The translations under genes were made by a program, and so were the position numbers. DNA of 5,347 nucleotides from an uncultured Flavobacteriaceae bacterium. GTDB taxonomy: Bacteria > Bacteroidota > Bacteroidia > Flavobacteriales > Flavobacteriaceae. Every line of letters starts with the position of its first letter. Positions within the stretch are counted from its first letter, which is position 1. The notes under the pieces are model-generated. The model was not told the origin of the DNA. It made no database searches and saw nothing but the letters and a program-made list of their open reading frames with translations. The DNA lies in the NCBI GenBank assembly GCA_913052425.1, contig CAJXEG010000099.1, forward strand, positions 1 through 5,347. Direction: 5' to 3'. Positions 1-5,347 of this stretch are shown in pieces.

Positions 1-236
1 CTGCTAAAGATCAAATATCCGTTTTAAATACACCCGGAACCATTGATGCGGATTACCGTGGAGACATAGGGGTCATTTTGGTCAATCTTTCCCAAGAAGA
101 CTTTACCATCGCCCCACAGGACAGAATTGCTCAATTGGTCATCGCCCAATACAGTCAGGTGGAGTGGCAAATTATGGAGGCCTTACCCGATTCCGAAAGA
201 GGAAGTGGAGGCTTTGGCAGTACCGGAAAAAAATAG
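1..236 (+). CDS. dut: dUTPase (deoxyuridine 5'-triphosphate nucleotidohydrolase), C-terminal half, 5' truncated by the window edge
   Basis: Hydrolyses dUTP to dUMP and pyrophosphate, keeping uracil out of DNA and supplying dUMP for thymidylate synthesis; a cytosolic homotrimer in this family. The reading frame is already open at base 3 and gives 77 residues before TAG. Three of the five conserved dUTPase motifs are visible: motif III ([17 protein letters not shown], visible residues 9-25, with the catalytic Asp at 15 and the uracil-stacking Tyr at 18), motif IV ([11 protein letters not shown], 37-47) and the glycine-rich motif V that closes over the triphosphate ([10 protein letters not shown], 66-75). 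Motifs I and II lie outside the window. No lesion is seen. The next gene follows after 36 nt on the same strand without an obvious terminator, so co-transcription is plausible. The family assignment is very secure. Confidence 0.96.
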   Translation, partial: AKDQISVLNTPGTIDADYRGDIGVILVNLSQEDFTIAPQDRIAQLVIAQYSQVEWQIMEALPDSERGSGGFGSTGKK

Positions 237-272
237 CTTAAACAAGTTTATTAATTAATAATATATAAAACA

Positions 273-1289
273 TTGAAAATTATTGTCCCCATGGCGGGCA
301 GAGGATCTAGATTAAGACCCCATAGCCTTACGGTTCCCAAGCCCATGTTGCCCGTTGCCGGATCGCCCATAGTGGCCCAATTGGTCAACGAAATTGCCCG
401 AGTTGTTGACCAGCCCATAGAGGAGGTAGCCTATATTCTCGGGGACCCTGCTTTTTTTGGCCCCACCATAGAGGAGGAACTCAAACAAGTTGCAAAGGAT
501 TTAGGCGCCAAAGCCACCATTTACCGACAATTGGAACCCCTAGGTACCGGACATGCCGTAATGTGTGCCGCCGATTCCCTATCGGGACCCATTATCGTAG
601 CCTATGCCGATACGCTTATCCGTACCGACTTATCACTTGATCCTACTGTAGATGGAATGATATGGGTCAAAAAAGTCGAAAATCCCAAAGCCTATGGCGT
701 TGTTAAAATGAATGATGCTAATCACATTACCGCATTGGTTGAAAAGCCAGAGGAATTTGTGTCTGATTTGGCAGTTATAGGCATTTATTATTTCAAAGTA
801 GGGGAAACCATTAAGGCCGAATTGGAAAAAACCATGATTCAGCCAAGAGCCGAAGGGGAGGAGTTTCTGTTGAATGAAGGCATATTGGCCATGATGGAAA
901 AAGGAGCGGTATTCACCCCCGGAGCGGTCAAAGAGTGGATGGACTGTGGCAATCCTAAAATTACCCTCCAGACCAATACCAAAATGTTGAATATACTTAC
1001 GGCCGAAGGCAATAAACTGATGGCTGAGGATGTTATAATAGAGAACAGTGAGATCATTCCCCCCTGTTATATCGGGTCGGGGGTGATATTAAAAAACAGT
1101 ACAGTGGGTCCTCATACCGCCATAGGAGAAGGCACCCAAATTGAAAACAGCACCATCAGCAAAAGTTTGATACAAAAACATTCGCTCATCCAAAACGCTC
1201 AGCTCGAAGGGGCCATGATCGGGAACCATGTCAAATACGACGGAAAATTCAGTTTTGTCTCCATCGGCGATTATTCAGAATTATCATAG
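273..1289 (+). CDS. Sugar-1-phosphate nucleotidyltransferase (NTP_transferase domain plus left-handed beta-helix tail)
   Basis: Predicted cytosolic enzyme that couples an NTP with a sugar 1-phosphate to give an NDP-sugar and pyrophosphate. The 338-residue protein begins with the signature loop GRGSRLRP (9-16) followed by VPKPMLPV (21-28, Lys23 contacting phosphate in the family). It then shows LGTGHA (90-95, base and sugar pocket), YAD (111-113, Asp113 as likely metal ligand), VEKP (156-159) and WMDCGNP (222-228). Residues about 253-323 are hexapeptide-type repeats (IIENSEI, YIGSGVILKNSTVG, IGEGTQIENSTI) forming a left-handed beta-helix, as in long RmlA-like and GlmU-like proteins. The start is TTG at 273: it places the glycine-rich loop at the usual distance from the N-terminus, and the next in-frame ATG (codon 7) would cut the first beta strand. 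The upstream sequence is A/T-rich with no Shine-Dalgarno. The sugar and nucleotide cannot be fixed from sequence; thymidylyl-, uridylyl- or guanylyl-transfer are all possible. Confidence 0.9.
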   Translation: MKIIVPMAGRGSRLRPHSLTVPKPMLPVAGSPIVAQLVNEIARVVDQPIEEVAYILGDPAFFGPTIEEELKQVAKDLGAKATIYRQLEPLGTGHAVMCAADSLSGPIIVAYADTLIRTDLSLDPTVDGMIWVKKVENPKAYGVVKMNDANHITALVEKPEEFVSDLAVIGIYYFKVGETIKAELEKTMIQPRAEGEEFLLNEGILAMMEKGAVFTPGAVKEWMDCGNPKITLQTNTKMLNILTAEGNKLMAEDVIIENSEIIPPCYIGSGVILKNSTVGPHTAIGEGTQIENSTISKSLIQKHSLIQNAQLEGAMIGNHVKYDGKFSFVSIGDYSELS

Positions 1290-1291
1290 CC

Positions 1292-2083
1292 ATGAAACAC
1301 CACAGGATCAGATTTCACCTCGTCACCATCTTATTGTTGGGATGGATACTGCTGTTTGCAGCCTGTAAATCACCGGCATTGCCCTCCAGCAGAACCCCAA
1401 TGAAAGACATTCAAGCAAAGGATTTGACCAAATCCATTGCCAAAAATCAACTGGATTACAAGAAATTTCGTTCTCGAGTCAAGACCACCTATGACAATGG
1501 CAAGCGAAAACAACAGATCATCATCAACCTGAGGATGGAAAAATCCAAATCCATATGGATGAGTGCCAACATGATCGTCCCGATTGCCAAACTATTGGTG
1601 ACTCCGGAAAGGGTTTCCTTTTATGAAAAATTTCAAAAAACCTTTTTCGAGGGGGATGTCTCTTTTATCAACCAACAATTTGACACCAGTTTTGAATTTA
1701 AAGATTTACAAAATCTATTGATGGGCCTTCCCCTGACCAACATCAACAGAGGTCGATGGGAAACCATTTCGCATCCCAAATATTATATTTTGACTCCAAA
1801 GTCCAACAAACTGCGCTTTCGCCCCACCTTCTTTTTTGACCCCAATAACTTTCTGTTACTCGAGCAGCGTTTTATGGTGCCGGGCACCCAACAGTCGTTG
1901 ACCGTCAAATACCTCAATCACCAAAAACTAGATGGGGAATTTATCCCGGGAGAGGTGCAAATTTCACTTTTTAACGGCTCAGAATTAACGAGAATCAAAC
2001 TGGAATATACCCGTGCCGATTTTCCCGACCTTTTGAGTATCCCCTTTGACATTCCTGCAGGTTATGAACCAATTGAAATGTAA
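1292..2083 (+). CDS. DUF4292 family outer-membrane lipoprotein (LolA/LolB-like fold expected)
   Basis: A 263-residue predicted lipoprotein. Residues 5-24 form a basic then hydrophobic signal sequence ending in LLFAAC, so Cys25 is the probable lipidation site and Lys26 the next residue. The mature part has the pattern I associate with DUF4292: a basic 60-75 stretch, SIWMSANMIVPIAKLLVTP (88-105), YEKFQKTFFEGD (111-122) and FKDLQNLLMGLP (136-147), followed by alternating beta strands to the C-terminus. The rhythm of beta strands resembles the LolA/LolB lipoprotein-carrier fold; the molecular role is not established. It lies 2 nt after the nucleotidyltransferase and its stop shares one base with the next start (TAATG), so it is almost certainly translated together with the EnvC-like gene. 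No Shine-Dalgarno is present, which is normal for this phylum. Family call fairly secure; function is inference. Confidence 0.85.
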   Translation: MKHHRIRFHLVTILLLGWILLFAACKSPALPSSRTPMKDIQAKDLTKSIAKNQLDYKKFRSRVKTTYDNGKRKQQIIINLRMEKSKSIWMSANMIVPIAKLLVTPERVSFYEKFQKTFFEGDVSFINQQFDTSFEFKDLQNLLMGLPLTNINRGRWETISHPKYYILTPKSNKLRFRPTFFFDPNNFLLLEQRFMVPGTQQSLTVKYLNHQKLDGEFIPGEVQISLFNGSELTRIKLEYTRADFPDLLSIPFDIPAGYEPIEM

Positions 2084-3303
2084 TGTATCGCATACGACAG
2101 TTCTGTGTGGTCTTTTTTCTCCTCCTTGCATCTTTGGGGATGGCCCAGACCAATGCGGCCCGACAGAAGACACTGGAAAACCAAAAAAAGCGACTTCAGG
2201 CAGAGATCAAACAAATCAACAGCCTGCTTTTTAAAAATACCAAAAAGGAAAAGTCCCTGCTTTCTCAGCTAGAGGATCTCAACGTCAAAATATCCGTTAG
2301 AAGTGATTTGGTCAAGGTCAACAACCAACAGGCCAATCTTTTGACCCAGCAGATAAATGTCAATCAAAGGAACATTACTGACTTGAGGAAAGAACTGCAA
2401 ACCCTAAAGAAAGACTATGCCGAAATGATTCAAAAATCCTATAAAAGTAAATCTTCCCAAAACCGATTGATGTTTTTGTTTTCCTCCGAGGATTTTTTAC
2501 AGGCCTACAAGCGGGTTCAATACATGAAACAGTATGCCAAGTTCAGGAAAAAACAAGGGGAGGAGATCGCAGAAAAAACCAAAACCCTACAATCCCTCAA
2601 CAAAACCCTTTTGGAGCAAAAGGTCCAAAAAGATGCTTTGGTGATAGAGAATCGAATGGCACAACAGCAATTGCAGCAGGAGCGTAAATCACAGCAACGA
2701 CTGATCCAGGGATTGAAAAGCAAATCGCGTTCGTTGAGCAGTGAGATCAGACAAAAGCAACGCAAAGCGGCAGCGATCGATCGGGAAATTGAACGTTTGA
2801 TTCGAGAGGCAATTGCCGCCTCGAACAAAGCCGCGGGAAAAAAATCCAAAAATGCCTTTGCCCTCACGCCCGAGGCCAAGCAACTGGCGGCCAATTTTGT
2901 CGCCAACAAAGGCAAGCTGCCCTGGCCCGTAGAAAAAGGAATCGTCATCCAGCGTTTTGGTACCCAACCCCATCCGGTGGTTAAGACCACCATGATCAAA
3001 AGCAATGGGGTCACCATTGCCACCTCCCCCAAATCTGAAGCACGGGCGGTGTTTGAAGGTCAGGTCATGACCATACTCAGCTTTAAAGGCAGTAACCCCA
3101 CCATACTGATCAAGCACGGGAATTTTATTACGACCTATAAAAACATGGGCAAGGTCTATGTCAAAAAAGGAGATAGGGTCAAGGCAAAACAGTCCATAGG
3201 GGAGATATTTACCCATCCGCAGACGGGTAAAACGACCCTGCAATTCAGCGTTTTTAACGAATTAAAACCTCAAAATCCAAAAAGTTGGATTTACAGGATG
3301 TAG
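2083..3303 (+). CDS. EnvC-like murein hydrolase activator: periplasmic coiled coil with degenerate LytM (M23) domain
   Basis: A 406-residue exported protein. A signal peptide covers residues 1-21 (hydrophobic FCVVFFLLLASLGMA). A long, Gln/Lys-rich coiled coil runs from about 25 to 245, broken near 128-140 by RLMFLFSSEDFLQ, the segment that in EnvC-type proteins marks the hairpin turn of the coiled coil. A helical linker (262-278) precedes a LytM/peptidase M23 domain (about 280-406, starting LPWPVEKGIVIQRFG). The zinc ligands are missing: the HxxxD motif is replaced around SNGVTI (307-312) and the HxH motif by TLQ (385-387). This fits a non-catalytic domain that activates N-acetylmuramoyl amidases at the septum, as E. 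coli EnvC does with AmiA/AmiB. No amidase gene is in the window. It starts on the last base of the DUF4292 stop codon and ends one base from the convergent SPOR gene. Confidence 0.9.
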   Translation: MYRIRQFCVVFFLLLASLGMAQTNAARQKTLENQKKRLQAEIKQINSLLFKNTKKEKSLLSQLEDLNVKISVRSDLVKVNNQQANLLTQQINVNQRNITDLRKELQTLKKDYAEMIQKSYKSKSSQNRLMFLFSSEDFLQAYKRVQYMKQYAKFRKKQGEEIAEKTKTLQSLNKTLLEQKVQKDALVIENRMAQQQLQQERKSQQRLIQGLKSKSRSLSSEIRQKQRKAAAIDREIERLIREAIAASNKAAGKKSKNAFALTPEAKQLAANFVANKGKLPWPVEKGIVIQRFGTQPHPVVKTTMIKSNGVTIATSPKSEARAVFEGQVMTILSFKGSNPTILIKHGNFITTYKNMGKVYVKKGDRVKAKQSIGEIFTHPQTGKTTLQFSVFNELKPQNPKSWIYRM

Positions 3304-3304
3304 C

Positions 3305-4282
3305 CTAGTTTTCCTCCAGGAACCAGGCTTCCTCCTTAAGAGCGTAGCGAATGTAATTGTGCAAGTTTAAGGCTTCACGCTTAGAAGTAAATCGACCGTA
3401 GGCCACACGATTAAGGCCTTCGGGATTGACTTCGGTAAAAGCGGCATCAAAACCTTCGGCTTGTAACTGCGCCAACTTCTTTTCGGCATTTTCCATCGAT
3501 CGATAAGTGCCTGCTATTACACTGTAATAAGTTTGTGCCAAAGGAGCGTCTTCGATCACCTCTGGATTGGCCTCTAGGGTCAAATCTACTTCGGACAATG
3601 CACCCAAGTTAAAAGTCGCTTTTTGAACGTTGCTCTTGATTTTCTTTTGTGCCATTTCTGTCGCCTTGGCCTTTTCATCGGCAATGTATTGATTACCGAA
3701 ATAATAGACTGCGCCAATGAGGGAAATTCCAATGACACCGATAATGGCATACCGCATAATCGGAGATCGCTTGTTTTCGTTTCCTGCTGGGGTAAACATC
3801 AGGTCGTCTTTGTTTTCGTTTTCCATGATGGTAATGGGTTTAGTTTCTTTTGTGTGAAGGGGTGGGGTAAAGATAGGTTTTCTAATAAAACTAATGAGCC
3901 CAAAAGAGCTCAGGTCAAAATTAATTGATCCAAATGGAGAAAAACTAATTTTCTTTTGCGGGTTGAGGCGCATTTCGCCTATACCTGCAAAAGTCAAATG
4001 CTGGGTATTTAGCCTTTGTTTCCAAACAATTACCTCTTTTTCAATTTTCCTTAAGGCTTGTTCATAAGAAACATTTTCTTTTTGAGCCATATAATTGGCC
4101 AGTATACCGTCGTTGCTTTTCAGCAGATGGTTAAAACTCACTTCTTTCCTTGGGGGGGTAAAAACCCCTGTGTCCGTTTGGATCAATACATGGATCGAAC
4201 GGGTGAGAAAAGCACCGAAATTGGGGACCGTAACACACTCGTGTCGGTAGAGCAATTCTTTGATGTACTGTTGCAACTGCAT
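3305..4282 (-). CDS. HU-CCDC81 / SPOR-domain inner-membrane protein
   Basis: A 325-residue predicted bitopic membrane protein. Residues 1-58 (MQLQQYIKELLYRHECVTVP, then NFGAFLT) and about 60-130 match the paired bacterial HU-CCDC81 domains, distant relatives of HU/IHF DNA-binding proteins. A polar linker leads to one transmembrane helix (177-195, MRYAIIGVIGISLIGAVYYF region). A second linker precedes a C-terminal SPOR domain (252-323, beginning YYSVIAGTYRSMENAEKKL), which in characterised proteins binds septal glycan lacking stem peptides. Expected topology is HU-like part in the cytosol and SPOR part in the periplasm. I chose ATG at 4282-4280; an in-frame TTG at 4288-4286 would add Met-Gly, but it overlaps the promoter-like repeat and relatives normally begin MQL. 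It converges on the EnvC-like gene with one base between stops and is divergent from the dprA remnant. Whether the HU-like domains bind DNA is unknown. Confidence 0.9.
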   Translation of the reverse strand: MQLQQYIKELLYRHECVTVPNFGAFLTRSIHVLIQTDTGVFTPPRKEVSFNHLLKSNDGILANYMAQKENVSYEQALRKIEKEVIVWKQRLNTQHLTFAGIGEMRLNPQKKISFSPFGSINFDLSSFGLISFIRKPIFTPPLHTKETKPITIMENENKDDLMFTPAGNENKRSPIMRYAIIGVIGISLIGAVYYFGNQYIADEKAKATEMAQKKIKSNVQKATFNLGALSEVDLTLEANPEVIEDAPLAQTYYSVIAGTYRSMENAEKKLAQLQAEGFDAAFTEVNPEGLNRVAYGRFTSKREALNLHNYIRYALKEEAWFLEEN

Positions 4283-4285
4283 TCC

Positions 4286-4293
4286 CAAATATA
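4286..4293 (-). promoter_or_regulatory. Candidate Bacteroidota -7 promoter element for the HU/SPOR gene
   Basis: On the minus strand this reads TATATTTG, a full match to the Bacteroidota sigma-A -7 consensus TAnnTTTG. It ends only 3 nt before the chosen ATG, so a transcript from it would be leaderless or start inside the gene. I do not see a clear TTTG-type -33 element at the usual 17-23 nt upstream. An AAAAGGAG stretch (4304-4311, minus strand) is 21 nt from the ATG, too far to act as a normal Shine-Dalgarno. It may instead be part of an operator, with the real promoter further upstream. Confidence 0.35.
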
Positions 4294-4335
4294 CTAATAT
4301 TTACTCCTTTTAATAACGATGAATATTGATGTTAG

Positions 4336-4343
4336 TATATTTA
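4336..4343 (+). promoter_or_regulatory. Candidate -7 promoter element for the dprA remnant
   Basis: TATATTTA differs from the Bacteroidota -7 consensus TAnnTTTG only at the last base. It ends 28 nt before the ATG at 4372, a normal leader length. It sits in the right arm of the inverted repeat, mirroring the minus-strand element at 4286-4293. No convincing -33 element is visible, so this remains a candidate. Confidence 0.35.
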
Positions 4344-4371
4344 GGGGCGCTAAAATTTTACTTTTTCTTCC

Positions 4372-5297
4372 ATGAATCTACTGCAGGCCTGTCTTTTTTT
4401 GCGTTTTATTCGCGGATTTGGGAACTTCCGCGCCAAAAAATTATGGGAGTTTTGCAGCAGTCCTGAGGTCATTTTTGAGCGATCTCCGGGGATTTCCAAA
4501 CCCTAGAGGGCATAGGGACAGCTCATATTCAACTCCTTAAAAGCTGGAAAAACTATTACGATACGGTTTACAAAGCCGAAGAAAAACTTGATTAAAACAA
4601 CATCAAAACCTTGTTTTTGGGCGATGATGACTACCCCAAAATACTTGCTTTTGTCCCTATGCACGCTTGGTTTTGTTTTACAAGGGAAACCTCAATTTTG
4701 GTCAGTGTAAGCTCGTCAGCATCGTTGGTACCCGATCCGGTGATCCTCAAGGGGAAAAGATTTGTCGTGAACTGGTCGCTGGTATGCGGGAGTTTGATCC
4801 GATTATCGTCCCGGGTTTTGCACGATGCATCGATATTATTGCACACGATCAAGTCCTTAAATCTAATTTTACCACCATTGCTTGTATGGCCAACGGCCTC
4901 GATCAAATTTACACTCCTGAACACAAGGTTTTTTCTAATAAAATTGAGGAGGAAGGAGGTTTTATTTCTGAGTTCACCACCGAGGAAAAGTTTGACCGTA
5001 AACATTTTTTGATCCGCAGTCAAAAAGCCCAACTGATTAACGGTGCGGAGGATCTTGTCAAAGGGATGGGCTGGGAGTCCGAATCCGTCAGCTCGGGGGT
5101 CCAAAAAACTTGTTCGTTGAACTTGATGAAGAGGAAAAGCCATTTTTGAGAGTCTTAAATCCGTTTCCTGTGAAAGTTTGGACAACATCGCTATTGCTAG
5201 GGGTTTTCCCATCGGGAAGACCGCGTCTTTATTGTTGAAATTGGAGATGAAAGGATGTGTAAAACCGCTGCCCGGGAAGTTTTTTGAATGGGTCTAA
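4372..5297 (+). pseudogene. dprA: Decayed dprA (DNA-processing protein A; natural-transformation RecA loader)
   Basis: DprA binds incoming single-stranded DNA in the cytosol and loads RecA during natural transformation. The frame can be rebuilt in five pieces. Piece 1 (4372-4490) is the N-terminal helical domain, FIRGFGNFRAKKLWEF. Piece 2 (4491-4658) holds LEGIGTAHIQLLKSW and FLGDDDYPKILAF, with a TAA stop at 4593-4595. Piece 3 (about 4667-5107) is the Rossmann-like core, VLFYKGNLNF, VSIVGTR, IVPGFARCIDIIAH and ANGLDQIYTPEH. Piece 4 (5110-5157) reads LFVELDEEEKPFLRVL. Piece 5 (5160-5297) is the C-terminal winged helix, ending LLKLEMKGCVKPLPGKFFEWV. Each junction needs one added base. At about 5009-5020 HFLIR runs straight into SQKAQLINGAEDL, so about 60 residues that normally follow RNR and carry the GGSL and VFAVPGR motifs are missing in frame. 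The conserved GID glycine is Cys. Rebuilt length without the deletion would be about 370 residues, normal for the family. Almost certainly non-functional. Confidence 0.92.
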
Positions 5298-5347
5298 AAC
5301 CCCAGTTTCCGCCTTACCCTCAGCAAAACTTCGTCGGCAATTTTACT
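5294..5347 (-). CDS. C-terminal end of a minus-strand gene, possibly tryptophanyl-tRNA synthetase
   Basis: An open frame enters from the right edge and ends with TAG at 5296-5294, giving 17 residues: SKIADEVLLRVRRKLGF. The pattern of a small helix with KIADEVL, then RVRRKLG plus an aromatic residue, resembles the extreme C-terminus of bacterial TrpS, which charges tRNA-Trp with tryptophan. This is recognition from a very short tail, so another alpha-helical C-terminus is possible. The stop overlaps the last four bases of the dprA remnant (CTAA, 5294-5297), so the two genes converge tail to tail without space for an intrinsic terminator. Confidence 0.45.
   Translation of the reverse strand, partial: SKIADEVLLRVRRKLGF

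Larger units (their letters stand above)
4284..4347. repeat. Imperfect inverted repeat between divergent genes
   Basis: The left arm CCCAAATATACTAATAT (4284-4300) is mirrored by the right arm ATGTTAGTATATTTAGGG (4329-4346). The arms agree over 13 of 14 central positions (the exception can form a G-U pair in RNA), and the right arm has one extra base next to the GGG. The spacer is 28 nt and A/T-rich. The repeat fills most of the 89-nt divergent intergenic region, and each arm contains a promoter-like -7 element pointing outward. It could be a two-site operator, two similar promoters placed back to back, or a hairpin in a leader transcript. The repeat itself is seen directly; its role is inference. 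Confidence 0.65.

Noticed and set aside
237..272. A/T-rich spacer with TTAATTAA considered as a promoter
   Set aside because: No TAnnTTTG match with proper spacing is visible, and the short gap in a same-strand gene row fits co-transcription from dut.
2517..3243. Two long minus-strand open frames (171 and 184 codons) opposite the EnvC-like gene
   Set aside because: They lie inside a confidently recognised coding region, their translations show no family pattern and have skewed Cys/Arg/Phe composition, and they overlap one another in different frames.
3623..3928. Plus-strand open frame opposite the SPOR gene
   Set aside because: It is the antisense of the membrane-helix and linker region of a well-supported gene, with no recognisable motif.
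4152..4168. GGGG-TAAAAA-CCCC hairpin considered as a terminator, and the 7-G run as a phase-variable tract
   Set aside because: It lies inside the intact SPOR coding region (codons for VFTPPR), has no following T run, and a 7-base tract alone is weak evidence for phase variation.
4058..4297. Plus-strand open frame opposite the HU-like domains
   Set aside because: Antisense to conserved HU-CCDC81 coding sequence; its protein has no recognisable domain.
4611..5012. A 133-codon plus-strand frame taken as a separate gene
   Set aside because: Its first 16 codons are the FLGDDDYPKILAF part of dprA; after the frameshift at about 4658 it reads out of frame and is meaningless.
4667..5149. A 160-codon plus-strand frame taken as a short, intact Rossmann-fold (DprA/LOG-like) gene
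   Set aside because: Its upstream and downstream flanks encode the remaining DprA domains in other frames, and its own last 14 codons are frame-shifted, so it is the core fragment of the pseudogene.
4631..5212. A 193-codon minus-strand open frame
   Set aside because: Antisense of the dprA remnant, whose similarity is clearly on the plus strand.
4372..5297. Programmed frameshifting or stop readthrough in dprA
   Set aside because: Four separate shifts, a stop and a core deletion in one gene, with no slippery-site and pairing pattern, fit decay far better than recoding.

Overview
The window looks like chromosomal DNA of a member of the Bacteroidota, most likely a marine-type Flavobacteriaceae species. 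The evidence is the pairing of a DUF4292 lipoprotein with an EnvC-like protein, an HU-CCDC81/SPOR membrane protein (an architecture typical of this phylum), the absence of Shine-Dalgarno sites before most starts, and a TAnnTTTG-like promoter element. It reads as ordinary core chromosome. I see no insertion sequence, phage gene, CRISPR array, tRNA or rRNA, and no candidate for a new multi-gene system.

Layout. Bases 1-3303 hold a tight plus-strand gene row: the 3' end of dut (dUTPase), a sugar-1-phosphate nucleotidyltransferase with a C-terminal left-handed beta-helix (TTG start), a DUF4292 lipoprotein (2-nt gap), and an EnvC-like coiled-coil/LytM protein (start and stop share one base). This row meets, with a single base between stop codons, a minus-strand gene (3305-4282) for an inner-membrane protein with two N-terminal HU-like domains, one membrane helix and a periplasmic SPOR domain. 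An 89-nt divergent intergenic region (4283-4371) carries an imperfect inverted repeat, each arm of which contains a -7-like element pointing at one of the two flanking genes.

From 4372 to 5297 lies the remnant of dprA on the plus strand. Its reading frame can be rebuilt almost end to end, but it is broken by four one-base losses, one in-frame stop and an in-frame internal deletion of roughly 60 codons that removes part of the Rossmann-like core. It overlaps by 4 nt the 3' end of a minus-strand gene entering from the right edge, whose last 17 residues resemble the C-terminus of tryptophanyl-tRNA synthetase.

Functionally, the middle of the window is about the cell envelope and division: a periplasmic activator-type LytM protein, a LolA/LolB-like lipoprotein, and a SPOR protein expected to bind denuded septal glycan. 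The most notable observation is the decay of dprA, the RecA loader of natural transformation, among intact neighbours.
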